DNA of 20,834 nucleotides, taken from positions 1-20,834 of the forward strand of contig JAOULU010000002.1 of assembly GCA_029881855.1 (NCBI GenBank), read 5' to 3'. Numbering within the stretch: position 1 is the first letter of the stretch; each line of letters starts with the position of its first letter. The translations under genes were made by a program, and so were the position numbers. This DNA comes from Nitrosomonas sp. (GTDB lineage Bacteria; Pseudomonadota; Gammaproteobacteria; Burkholderiales; Nitrosomonadaceae). Shown here one piece after another: positions 7,002 through 14,905 of the stretch. Under the pieces are notes generated by a model. It did not search any database. It saw nothing but the letters and a program-made list of their open reading frames with translations, and was not told the origin of the DNA.

Positions 7002-8342
7002 TTATCTTGTATGATTCTTTCTTAAAATCTTGTAATAAGCACGCACTGATTCAGTTAACGTAACCGCCTCGCTACCGCGTGTTCTACCATAGGTTAGGGT
7101 TTCAAAATATTGCGGTTTACTGAGTAAGGGCAAGGTTTTTTTCAAATCAACCCACAAATCTGGGTTTAAATCAAAGCGCCGCGCCAATGCACGTGCATCG
7201 ACAATATGTCCATAACCTTGATTATAAGCTGCCAACGCAATCCAGGTACGGTCTGGCTCAACAACACTTTCAGGTAATTTGTTTTTTAATATCTGCAAAT
7301 AACGTGCGCCGGCAAGTATGTTCTGCTGTGCATCAAGCCGACTTGTGACGTTCATCCGCTTGGCCGTATCTAGCGTCAGCATCATCATACCACGCACACC
7401 CGTGGTTGACTTTGCTCTAGGGTTCCAATGAGACTCCTGGTAGGACAATGCCGCAATTAAGCGCCAATCAATCTCGGTTAATTCTTCGGCTTGTATAAAG
7501 TCTTTCTGGTAATTGGGTAGTTTCGTACGTATTTTCTCTTGAAAAACACGTATATCCCCAACCTGTAATTGATGTAGATGGCCTTTATAGTTATCCAATA
7601 ACTGCCTTAATGCACCATCTTGCTGGATACGCGCAAAAAAATCCCTAGCTTTGCTTAAAAGCTCGTTCTCAACAAACCTTGGGAAGATCCATTGGCTGGA
7701 AGCCGCTTCAAGTTCAAGCCCACTGTCTATATTTGTATGAAAATGTTTGGCCTGTTTAATTTGTGTGGCATTAGCGACCGCATATTCAATTTTCTCTTTT
7801 GCCAGTTTTTCCAGTAAACGATCGCTTGGAAGATCCACCGCTGACCATGTGAGGTCAGGCATTGATTGTTTCAGCCTTTTAAGCTGCTGTTCCTGCATTG
7901 ACCCAATCGATACTTCAACTTTCTTTCCGACAAGCTGTTGCAAATCCTTGGGCTTAAAATTCTGTGTATTAAATGCAACCTGATGATGTGTGTGCTTATA
8001 AACCGGGCCTAACCGAAAACGTGATAATTCATCCGGCCTATCCAAACCAACAACAATATGCCCCCGTTGTTTGCTTAATGCAGCAAGTGCGGCCTCAGGT
8101 TGCTGCATAATAATAAACCTTACTTTTACCCCTAACTCACGAGCGAATTGAACCACTAAATCAAAAGTTAAGCCCGAATAACTACCATCTGGATTTTGAT
8201 AAAAATTTTCGGCATGCTCAACCGTAATGACCACCAATTCATCCGACACACCAAACGGTGGCACAGGCTTATCATAGGAACCACAACCTGTTAAGGCGAA
8301 TCCAGAAAAAAACAAAATGAAAAGAACAACGAATACGCGCAT
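7002..8342 (-). CDS. mltF: Membrane-bound lytic murein transglycosylase F
   Basis: Cleaves the MurNAc-GlcNAc bond of peptidoglycan, forming 1,6-anhydro-MurNAc. The N-terminus MRVFVVLFILFFSGFALTGC looks like a lipoprotein signal peptide with lipobox LTGC (Cys20) and no Asp at +2, which predicts the outer membrane. Residues ~35-260 form a family-3 solute-binding-like regulatory domain (VVITVEHAENFY, GLTFDLVVQFARELG, IVVGLDRPD). Residues ~280-446 are the SLT domain, with YQESHWNPRA (catalytic Glu303), GVRGMMMLTLDTAKRM and AAYNQGYGHIVDARALA. The two-domain order and 446 aa are those of E. coli YfhD/MltF. There is no strong Shine-Dalgarno. It stands alone, with a 347-nt spacer before it and 126 nt to ribE. 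Confidence 0.93.
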   Translation of the reverse strand: MRVFVVLFILFFSGFALTGCGSYDKPVPPFGVSDELVVITVEHAENFYQNPDGSYSGLTFDLVVQFARELGVKVRFIIMQQPEAALAALSKQRGHIVVGLDRPDELSRFRLGPVYKHTHHQVAFNTQNFKPKDLQQLVGKKVEVSIGSMQEQQLKRLKQSMPDLTWSAVDLPSDRLLEKLAKEKIEYAVANATQIKQAKHFHTNIDSGLELEAASSQWIFPRFVENELLSKARDFFARIQQDGALRQLLDNYKGHLHQLQVGDIRVFQEKIRTKLPNYQKDFIQAEELTEIDWRLIAALSYQESHWNPRAKSTTGVRGMMMLTLDTAKRMNVTSRLDAQQNILAGARYLQILKNKLPESVVEPDRTWIALAAYNQGYGHIVDARALARRFDLNPDLWVDLKKTLPLLSKPQYFETLTYGRTRGSEAVTLTESVRAYYKILRKNHTR

Positions 8343-8689
8343 GAAAGATAGACTAGCCCAATACTTAAAATAACAATTAACCAGATACGGACATGATATG
8401 CGTTTAATTAGCTTTAAGCTATATTAAACGATATGAACTGAGAAATATTATGGCGCTGAAAGCACATAAAACTGCTTACGTTTACAGTGAGGAGAATAAA
8501 TAGAAATAACCATACACACAGTGATAATAATCACATTAATCTAAGATTAAAAAGTCGAAAACAGATAAATGGTGAGTATATCCGAACAAAAGATCAATCG
8601 ACTGACATCATTAACCATAAACCAGGTAAAAAATACAGTGCGCAATATCCAATGATAACCACAAACGATGTAATAATTTCAACAATAAT
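8343..8689. other. Intergenic spacer between mltF and tRNA-Arg
   Basis: AT-rich, with no supportable coding region. It contains the 8401-8430 palindrome and two further symmetric elements side by side: GTGAT-AATA-ATCAC (8521-8534) and the perfect 15-mer TTAATCTAAGATTAA (8536-8550). The mltF promoter must lie here, but I could not fix a convincing -35/-10 pair. No GC-rich terminator follows the tRNA. Confidence 0.5.
8401..8430. repeat. 30-nt near-perfect AT-rich palindrome upstream of mltF
   Basis: CGTTTAAT (8401-8408) pairs with ATTAAACG (8423-8430). Inside this, TAGCTT (8409-8414) pairs with AAGCTA (8416-8421), with one bulged T at 8422. It is centred about 73 nt upstream of the mltF ATG. 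Neither strand has a T-tract after the stem, so an operator or mRNA leader hairpin is more likely than a terminator. Confidence 0.55.
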
Positions 8690-8766
8690 TGGTGCGCCCA
8701 ACACGATTCGAACGTGTGACCCCCGCCTTCGGAGGGCGGTACTCTATCCATCTGAGCTATGGGCGC
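8690..8766 (-). tRNA. tRNA-Arg (anticodon CCG, decodes CGG)
   Basis: On the minus strand the acceptor arm GCGCCCA (8766-8760) pairs with TGGGCGC (8700-8694), followed by discriminator A and an encoded CCA (8692-8690). The anticodon stem CCGCC/GGCGG encloses the loop CTCCGAA, placing the CCG anticodon at 8732-8730. The T arm is ACACG-TTCGAAT-CGTGT. The D arm begins TAGCTCAGATGGATAGAG. All 77 nt fit a canonical cloverleaf. Confidence 0.97.
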
Positions 8767-8794
8767 AAATTGTTGACTAGCGGCAAACGTAGAA

Positions 8795-8816
8795 ACAGTG
8801 CACGCGGCACTGTCAA
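8795..8816 (-). promoter_or_regulatory. Hairpin overlapping a consensus -35 upstream of tRNA-Arg (terminator of the CorB-type gene, or tRNA promoter/operator)
   Basis: ACAGTGC (8795-8801) and GCACTGT (8807-8813) are exact reverse complements with a 5-nt loop. On the minus strand the stem is followed by TTCTACGTTT, a weak T-rich tail, so it may terminate the CorB-type gene (stop at 8917). The same strand carries TTGACA (8816-8811), a perfect -35, about 45 nt upstream of the tRNA 5' end. The matching -10 is poor (TCTACG at 17 nt). Confidence 0.4.
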
Positions 8817-8916
8817 ACCTGCCGGCGAAAGGATAACCGCTTTTGAATGTTACGTCCAACTTGAATGGTTGGTCAAACAAGGCGCTTTCTGGCCACAGAA
8901 AATATGATCTTTTAAA

Positions 8917-10212
8917 CTAATCCAGCGCGTCTTGAGCCACAGATTGGTCCGGAATAGAACAAATACGTACAGTTTTGACAACTTGATTTTTAGTTTGCAT
9001 GATTTCCAGAGAATAGCCGACAATCGTGACCCCTGTCCCGGCTTCTGGAATATCTTGCAAATATTCTAAAATCAATCCATTCAATGTCTTAGGGCCATCT
9101 AATGGAAATTTTAAATCTAATTTCCGATTTAGATCACGTAGCAAAATGCTGCCTTCTACGATGATGCTGCCATCTTCTTGCTTGACGAATCGACTAGTTT
9201 GGGATGGTGCTTGTGTGGTAAATTCACCAATGATTTCTTCTAGAATATCTTCAATGGTTACTAAACCAAGCCATTCACCATATTCATCAACCACCATACC
9301 GACTCTGATTTGGTTTTCCTGAAATAACTGTAACTGTGAAAATAACGGTGTCCCGGATGGGACAAAGTAAGGTTCACGCATGACAGTCTCTAGGGTTGCT
9401 GCGGTTATTTTGCCACTTTGCATCAGGTTCAGCACTTTGCGTGCATGCACAATTCCAACAATATTGTCCATACGTTCACGATATACCGGCAAGCGGGTAT
9501 GGTGACAAGTCAGCAATTGTGCGTGAATAACTTCATCATCAGCACTCAAATCAATTGCTTCAATCTGGCTGCGCGGCACGATCACATCATCTACGGTGAC
9601 TGTCTCAAGATCAAGCAGATTCAGCAACATCCCCTGATGTTTCTTCTGTATAAAATGCCCGCCTTCAAGCACCATTGTTTTAAGCTCTTCCGTGCTGATT
9701 TTTTGCTCTACCTGTCCCTTTTTAGGTTTTAAGCGCAACATAATTAATAACCCGCTGACGAAAAGATTCACAAACCAGACTACGGGATAGAAAACCTTTA
9801 ATAACGGTGTCAAAATATAACTCGCGGCCAAAGCGATTCGTTCAGGGTAAGCAGCCGCAATAACTTTCGGTGTAATTTCGCTAAAAAGCAAAATGGCAAA
9901 CGTCACGCAAATAGTGCCCATGAGCAAAGCCATTTCATCCTGACCAAAGTAATTAGCAATAATAACGGCAACCAACGTTGCCGAGGCTGTATTGAGTAGA
10001 TTATTTCCCAATAAAATAACCCCCAGCAGCCGGTCTGTTTTGTCTAACAATTTTGTTGTCAACCTTGCGCCGCGATGACCTTGTTTGGCAAGATATTTTA
10101 AACGATAGCGATTAATCGCCATCATGCTGGTTTCAGATAACGAAAAAAATCCTGAAAGAATCAACAAGAATATCAATGCAAGAAGCATGATATGTAAAGG
10201 CACGTTTTCCAA
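8917..10212 (-). CDS. CNNM/CBS transporter of the HlyC/CorC family (CorB/YfjD type)
   Basis: Predicted inner-membrane protein of the CNNM/CorB group linked to magnesium (and cobalt) homeostasis. Residues ~1-165 form the CNNM (DUF21) membrane domain: GFFSLSETSMMAINRYRLKY (21-40), LLGNNLLNTASAT and FSEITPKVIAAAYPERIA, with hydrophobic segments near 7-25, 62-86, 95-115 and 130-160. Two CBS domains follow (about 207-265 and 272-330; LPVYRERMDNIVGIVHARKV, VVDEYGEWLGLVTIEDILEE). A CorC_HlyC domain ends the protein (about 342-418; DGSIIVEGSILLRDLNR). The start codon is TTG (10212-10210) with AGGTG just upstream. It places SLSET at the same distance from the N-terminus as in E. coli YfjD as I recall it. 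The next start, ATG at 10188, would cut into the first membrane segment. It is transcribed toward the tRNA. Confidence 0.9.
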   Translation of the reverse strand: MENVPLHIMLLALIFLLILSGFFSLSETSMMAINRYRLKYLAKQGHRGARLTTKLLDKTDRLLGVILLGNNLLNTASATLVAVIIANYFGQDEMALLMGTICVTFAILLFSEITPKVIAAAYPERIALAASYILTPLLKVFYPVVWFVNLFVSGLLIMLRLKPKKGQVEQKISTEELKTMVLEGGHFIQKKHQGMLLNLLDLETVTVDDVIVPRSQIEAIDLSADDEVIHAQLLTCHHTRLPVYRERMDNIVGIVHARKVLNLMQSGKITAATLETVMREPYFVPSGTPLFSQLQLFQENQIRVGMVVDEYGEWLGLVTIEDILEEIIGEFTTQAPSQTSRFVKQEDGSIIVEGSILLRDLNRKLDLKFPLDGPKTLNGLILEYLQDIPEAGTGVTIVGYSLEIMQTKNQVVKTVRICSIPDQSVAQDALD

Positions 10213-10501
10213 GAAACACCTATGATGTATAAAAAAATATTTGTATCTACATTACAATAAAAAGCATTGATCCATTCATGAACAAATGTTTTGTGGTTCA
10301 GAACGAATCAGCGCTTCATTAAATAATTTGTATGATGAGATTGTACCTATTTTTAAACGAATCAATTAGCGTTGAAAGCATGAGTTGATTTTTATCATAT
10401 ACGAAGAATGATTTAAAGCGTAAATTATCTTGTCAAGATAGCATCAAATAAATAATAGCGATATACACATATTTTCACTACTAACAAAATATAGATATCA
10501 C
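10213..10501. other. Divergent AT-rich promoter region
   Basis: This 289-nt spacer separates the divergent CorB-type (-) and FG-GAP (+) genes and contains no plausible coding region. The only strong structure is the perfect palindrome at 10426-10440, described separately. Confidence 0.5.
10426..10440. promoter_or_regulatory. Perfect 15-nt palindrome with -35-like boxes on both strands (possible operator)
   Basis: TATCTTG-T-CAAGATA is perfectly symmetric. The minus strand reads TTGACA across it (10436-10431), a consensus -35, with AATCAT (4/6) 17 nt further on. The plus strand reads TTGTCA (10430-10435), one mismatch from consensus. It lies 61 nt upstream of the FG-GAP gene. A dimeric repressor site overlapping divergent -35 boxes would look like this, but no regulator is identified. 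Confidence 0.4.
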
Positions 10502-12211
10502 ATGAATACTCTAAAAATTAAACAACACCGTTTATCACAGTTATTTTCAGCCATTTTTATTACAACCTTTCTTACATCAGTTGCCGCTTCCACAGATAAC
10601 TTTTCTAAGGATCAAGGGGTCACATTTGAAGATGTTTCAGCCATACTTGGTCCATACACTCGATCTGCTACAGGTGAGGGACTCGGTGGTATTGCCTGGT
10701 TAGACTATGATCAAGATGGAGATCTAGACCTTTATGTAACCAATGGTGTTTTTGCCGCTAATGGTTTGTTCCGTAATAATGGCGACGGCACTTTTACCGA
10801 TGTTAGCATAACAGCAGGTGTCGCTAATGGGTTGGGAAATTCTGGTGTCGTTGTAGGCGACATAGACAATGATGGTTATCCCGATATCTTTCTAACCGGA
10901 GAAGGGCGGCTATCCGGGCCCTCCCAAACACCTACACGCATGTATATCAACAATGGTGACGGCACATTTGCTGATATCACAGCAAGCAGCGGTTTGGTCG
11001 GCTCGGATTCGTCTTTGGCGGCTGCTATGGGAGACATCAACAATGATGGCTATTTGGATGTATTTATTGCCAGCCCAGGTCATATTCCATTTCTTACAGG
11101 CCCAGGTACTGGCACATCCGATGAAAATAAGCTCTATCTGAACAATGGTGATCGTACTTTTACGGACATCACTGCGTCTGCGGGAGTTAGTGGGCTGTAT
11201 GTTGACGTATTTGGAGACACCGTCAGTGATGGTGCCTGTGTTGTCGGGTTTAATGACTACAATAATGATGGTTGGCAAGATATCGTTGTTGGTAATTGCA
11301 ATGCATTCTTCTCGCCTCATATAGTTCCAACACCTTTTGTAGTTCGCCCCACACCATTAAATCTATATAGAAATAATGGCGACAACACATTTACGGATGT
11401 TGCAGATTCAGCAGGCCTCAACCTACTTGGTCTTTGGATGGGTCTGGCATTCGGCGATTACGATAATGACGGCGATATTGATCTATTTGCCACAAGCCTG
11501 GGAACCTCCGCTGGTAGCCAATACCCACATGCTTTATTTCGTAACAATGGTGATGGCACTTATACCGAAATATCCACCAACGTTGGCATCTCTAACTCTG
11601 AATTCAGTTGGGGAGCAACATTCGCTGATTTTGATAACAATGGCGGACTGGATTTATATCAGACTGGCTCACTGCCATTATTTGGCATTATTGGTCCTGA
11701 GAAAGGTAATCCTGGCCGATTATTTATGAACAATGGCGAGGGCGAGTTCACTGAAGATAGCAGTGCCACAGGTATGGATTTAAGTTCCAAGTATACTTCT
11801 GGCGTGGCACAAGCTGATTTTGATAACGACGGCTTCATTGATATCGCTGTTATGACCGCCCCTTTCAGTGTTGGCCCAATAACTGTGCCGAGTGAAGATT
11901 TTGTTTTGTTGCGTAACCAAGGTAATGAAAATCATTGGATCACAGTGCGCCTCATCGGAACACAAAGTAATCGTGACGGTATTGGCGCAGTGATTGAAGC
12001 CAAAACAGGTAACAAAATACAAATCCGTGAAGTTCGTGCTGGCAGTAGCTTTGCATCGTCAGAATCACCTTGGCCAACATTTGGTCTTGGAAAATACCAG
12101 CAGGCCAAAATTACCGTTACTTGGCCGTCTGGCCTAACTGAGACATTTCCCGGCAATCCTTCTGACCAAATTATTACGCTTGTTGAAGGAAGCGGTGAAA
12201 TACAGCAATAA
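10502..12211 (+). CDS. Exported seven-repeat FG-GAP/VCBS protein with ASPIC/UnbV (CRTAC1-like) C-terminus
   Basis: Residues 1-30 look like a Sec signal peptide (basic start, hydrophobic IFITTFLTSVAAS). Seven calcium-binding repeats of the D-x-D-x-D-G-x-x-D type follow at 68, 120, 178, 252, 319, 376 and 439 (for example DYDQDGDLD, DYDNDGDID, DFDNDGFID). Most are preceded by an N-N-G-D-G-T-F turn, which predicts a seven-bladed beta-propeller. The sixth repeat (DFDNNGGLD) has Asn replacing one Asp. The C-terminus (about 480-560) is the ASPIC/UnbV module: RLIGTQSNRDGIGAVIEAKT, REVRAGSSFASSES, FGLGKYQQAKITVTWPSG. Such proteins are secreted or surface-located. Molecular function is unknown in bacteria, with adhesion or matrix binding often guessed. 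It has no operon partner. There is no visible Shine-Dalgarno before the ATG. Confidence 0.88.
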   Translation: MNTLKIKQHRLSQLFSAIFITTFLTSVAASTDNFSKDQGVTFEDVSAILGPYTRSATGEGLGGIAWLDYDQDGDLDLYVTNGVFAANGLFRNNGDGTFTDVSITAGVANGLGNSGVVVGDIDNDGYPDIFLTGEGRLSGPSQTPTRMYINNGDGTFADITASSGLVGSDSSLAAAMGDINNDGYLDVFIASPGHIPFLTGPGTGTSDENKLYLNNGDRTFTDITASAGVSGLYVDVFGDTVSDGACVVGFNDYNNDGWQDIVVGNCNAFFSPHIVPTPFVVRPTPLNLYRNNGDNTFTDVADSAGLNLLGLWMGLAFGDYDNDGDIDLFATSLGTSAGSQYPHALFRNNGDGTYTEISTNVGISNSEFSWGATFADFDNNGGLDLYQTGSLPLFGIIGPEKGNPGRLFMNNGEGEFTEDSSATGMDLSSKYTSGVAQADFDNDGFIDIAVMTAPFSVGPITVPSEDFVLLRNQGNENHWITVRLIGTQSNRDGIGAVIEAKTGNKIQIREVRAGSSFASSESPWPTFGLGKYQQAKITVTWPSGLTETFPGNPSDQIITLVEGSGEIQQ

Positions 12212-12466
12212 CACTGATTCGAAAGAAATCAGCCAAATGGCTCTCCGAATGTAAATCCCGTATAAATAACCCAGTATTGCCGCCGCCTCTTTTACGCCAC
12301 TTAGTCAACAGAAGAACCCATCATTAAATCAATAACCCGCCTACTAAGTTCCTGCCAAATGCCCCCCATGCTTGCAAACATACCTTATTCCAAGTTAAAT
12401 TGGCCGAACAGGTCATATGCGACAGCTAATTATCAGCACTCATCTTTATCGAGATTTAACAATGAC

Positions 12467-12510
12467 AATGATTGAAAATACCAACCATATGTTGCATTTT
12501 AACAATCATT
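12467..12510. repeat. 44-nt nested imperfect hairpin upstream of the GGDEF-EAL gene
   Basis: Outer arms AATGATTG (12467-12474) and CAATCATT (12503-12510) are exact complements. Next come AAAAT (12475-12479) and ATTTT (12496-12500) with a 2-nt bulge. Innermost are CAAC (12482-12485) and GTTG (12491-12494) around the loop CATAT. The result is a 17-bp interrupted stem, upstream of the candidate promoter, so it could be a DNA-level regulatory site or part of the 3' end of the FG-GAP transcript. Confidence 0.5.
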
Positions 12511-12599
12511 TTAATTTAAGTTGTTACTTTTAATAGAATAATTTAGCTTTCTCGGGCAACTGGGTGTAAAGTAACCAATGTTATATATAGCATCTTTGA

Positions 12600-12627
12600 T
12601 TGACTCGGGTTTCTGGTTGGCGATAAG
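12600..12627 (+). promoter_or_regulatory. Candidate sigma70 promoter for the GGDEF-EAL gene
   Basis: TTGACT (12600-12605, 5/6) and GATAAG (12622-12627, 4/6) are separated by 16 nt. Transcription would start near 12634, about 24 nt before the ATG at 12658. Confidence 0.4.
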
Positions 12628-12657
12628 CATTCATTCAAGGGCAACTTACAAGTTCAA

Positions 12658-14754
12658 ATGAGTCTCAAGACTGTTAAAAATCTTAATATTCCAGATCTGA
12701 GCCATAACGGTCTGATTAACAATTTAAAACAAATTGTTTTTCAATTGGATTCTAACGGTAATTTTATTTTTCTAAATGATACCTGGAAGACAATTACTGG
12801 GCTACCTATTGCCAAAACAATTAATCGCCCTTGGCTAAGCTTTATCTATGAGCATGACCGCCCGAAAGTTGAAATTCTTCTGCACCAGATATCTTGCAAT
12901 AAAGAAAAAGTTAATGAGCACTTTAAATGCCGCCTCTATATAGAAAACAAACGCTTAATTAATGTAGAAGTTTTTTTGACACCATTAATCGACATTAAAG
13001 ATACAAAAGGTTTCATTGGCACTTTTTACGATATCACCGAACATAAAAAAACAGAGTTACAGCTAGAAATTCAGAAAATCGCCCTTGAATCAGTCGATAA
13101 ATCAATTGTTATAACAGACCCAAATGCAGTCATAGAGTGGGTTAGTCCTGCCTATCTTCAACTAACAGGATTTAACCTAGAAGAGACATTGGGTAAAACA
13201 TTTAAAGACCTTGTCTACTCCGGCAGACAAGACAATACTTTTTATGTAGAACTATGGCAGACCATTAGCGCTAACAAAGTCTGGGAAGGCGATTTGGTTA
13301 ACAAAAAAAAGAATGGGGCATTATATGATGAACATATGACAATCACCCCCATTACAGACACATCTGGTCAGATTAAACACTACATTGCAATAAAAGAAGA
13401 CATTAGCCAGCGCAAAGCATCTAAAAAAGAAATAGAAGAGCTGGCTTTTTATGATCCACTAACCAAATTACCCAACCGTCGTTTATTTTTAGAACAACTC
13501 AAGCATGTTGTCTTAACTAACCATCGCGAACAAAGCTATGGCGCATTGTTATTCGTCAATATTGATAACTTTAAAACACTTAATGATACACATGGCCATA
13601 GTAACGGTGATTTATATTTGACTGAAATAGCATCACAAATAAGTAACAGTATTAGGAGCACAGATACAGTCGCTAGACTGGGTGGGGATGAGTTTGTTGT
13701 GATGTTAGAACAGCTGGGTCATAATTCTCAAAAAGCTATTTCTGAGGCATCAAATATTGGCGAAAAAATTCTGGCGCTATTAAATCAAGAATATTGCTTC
13801 AATCATATCAAGTACAGAGGCTCATCCAGTATCGGTATCTGTATGTTTATGGATCAGTATAATAATGCTGAAGATATTTTGAAACGAGCCGACACGGCAA
13901 TGTACGAAGCTAAAAATGCGGGCCGAAATACCCTACGCTTTTTTGATCCAGTGATGCAAAATACGCTTGAGCAACGTATACAGCTTGAAAAAGAACTAGG
14001 GATAGCCCAAGAAAAACAAGAATTTAAGCTTTATTATCAATTAATAATCAATAACGAACAAAAAATTGTGGGAGCCGAAGCATTGTTACGCTGGCAGCAT
14101 CCCAAACAAGGTGTTCTGGAACCAAATGAATTTTTATCTTTAATAGAAAACAACGGAATGATTATTCCTATTGGAGATTGGATTATTAAAGAAGGACTAG
14201 AGCAATTACACCGATGGCAGCAATCCGAGACATTAAAAGCAATGACGTTATCAATTAATATCAGTGCAATTCAATTTCAGAAAGAAAACTTTGTTAGTAA
14301 ATTAAAAACGTTGATTAATGATCTAAATATTAATTGCAACAATTTATTTCTTGAATTAACAGAGTCTTCATTAATTTATGATATTGAAAACACAACGAAT
14401 AAAATAGACGAGCTTAAATCAATGGGCATCCGTTTTTCAATAGATGATTTTGGCACAGGATTTTCTTCATTAAGCTATTTAAAGAGCTTTAAACTTGCAC
14501 AATTAAAGATTGATCGTTTATTTGTACGAGATATTTTGACAGACCAAGATGATCTAACACTGGTAAAAACTATTATTGACATGGGAAGAAATCTCGGGCT
14601 AGATATCGTAGCTGAAGGCGTAGAAAATAAACAGCAACTTCAAATACTGCAAACAGCCGGATGCATAAAATATCAAGGTTATTGGATAAACAAGCCTATG
14701 TCAGAAGATAAAATTCATGCGCTAATTAAATCTAAGGAAACGCCAATACATTAG
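12658..14754 (+). CDS. PAS-PAS-GGDEF-EAL cyclic-di-GMP signalling protein
   Basis: Cytoplasmic protein (no membrane segment or signal peptide) predicted to make and/or degrade cyclic di-GMP under control of two sensory PAS domains. PAS1 spans ~18-130 (IVFQLDSNGNFIFLND, FIGTFYDITEHK). PAS2 spans ~140-253 (SIVITDPNAVIEWVSPAYLQ, WEGDLVNKKKNG, IAIKEDISQRK). GGDEF spans ~262-428: DPLTKLPNRR, the catalytic GGDEF at 342-346, and an inhibitory-site RxxD (RSTD, 333-336) five residues before it. EAL spans ~435-690: AEALLRW (EAL at 474-476), NISAIQFQ, LELTES, DDFGTGFSSLSYLK, KIDRLFVRD and EGVEN, so the metal and catalytic residues look complete. Both activities may be present, and net output cannot be predicted. 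The coding region is very AT-rich in places (12 G+C in 14281-14340). The Shine-Dalgarno is weak. Confidence 0.93.
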   Translation: MSLKTVKNLNIPDLSHNGLINNLKQIVFQLDSNGNFIFLNDTWKTITGLPIAKTINRPWLSFIYEHDRPKVEILLHQISCNKEKVNEHFKCRLYIENKRLINVEVFLTPLIDIKDTKGFIGTFYDITEHKKTELQLEIQKIALESVDKSIVITDPNAVIEWVSPAYLQLTGFNLEETLGKTFKDLVYSGRQDNTFYVELWQTISANKVWEGDLVNKKKNGALYDEHMTITPITDTSGQIKHYIAIKEDISQRKASKKEIEELAFYDPLTKLPNRRLFLEQLKHVVLTNHREQSYGALLFVNIDNFKTLNDTHGHSNGDLYLTEIASQISNSIRSTDTVARLGGDEFVVMLEQLGHNSQKAISEASNIGEKILALLNQEYCFNHIKYRGSSSIGICMFMDQYNNAEDILKRADTAMYEAKNAGRNTLRFFDPVMQNTLEQRIQLEKELGIAQEKQEFKLYYQLIINNEQKIVGAEALLRWQHPKQGVLEPNEFLSLIENNGMIIPIGDWIIKEGLEQLHRWQQSETLKAMTLSINISAIQFQKENFVSKLKTLINDLNINCNNLFLELTESSLIYDIENTTNKIDELKSMGIRFSIDDFGTGFSSLSYLKSFKLAQLKIDRLFVRDILTDQDDLTLVKTIIDMGRNLGLDIVAEGVENKQQLQILQTAGCIKYQGYWINKPMSEDKIHALIKSKETPIH

Positions 14755-14905
14755 TGAGGTATTATCTAAGAAACTCAGACATCCCTTCCCAACATTATGA
14801 AATATAGCGCAAGCCACACAACCACAAATGGATTTCCCCGCCAATAGAAAGAATTTTGATAAGCAGTGTAGATATTACTCTTATTAAGAATCTGCCGTTT
14901 ACACC

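Larger units (their letters stand above)
12212..12657. other. Intergenic spacer with hairpins and a candidate promoter
   Basis: 446 nt without a credible gene. Just after the FG-GAP stop there is AGCC-AAAT-GGCT (12231-12242), flanked by ATTCG (12217-12221) and CGAAT (12246-12250), but no T-tract. A 44-nt nested hairpin lies at 12467-12510 and a promoter candidate at 12600-12627, both listed separately. Confidence 0.5.

Noticed and set aside
8487..8780. Open frame on + across the spacer and the tRNA gene
   Set aside because: It runs antisense through the whole tRNA-Arg, has no homology I recognise and no Shine-Dalgarno.
10360..10390. AATCAA/TTGATT inverted repeat followed by Ts
   Set aside because: Only 6-bp arms across a 19-nt loop with poor internal pairing, and no gene ends just before it on the plus strand.
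10700..11850. DNA repeats within the FG-GAP gene
   Set aside because: The similarity comes from encoded D-x-D-x-D-G protein repeats. It is degenerate at the DNA level and not a CRISPR or tandem array.
12217..12250. Intrinsic terminator after the FG-GAP gene
   Set aside because: AGCC/GGCT and ATTCG/CGAAT arms exist, but the stem is short and no T-tract follows on the plus strand.
12541..12657. c-di-GMP (GEMM) riboswitch ahead of the GGDEF-EAL gene
   Set aside because: No GEMM landmark sequences. With the candidate promoter the leader would be only about 24 nt.
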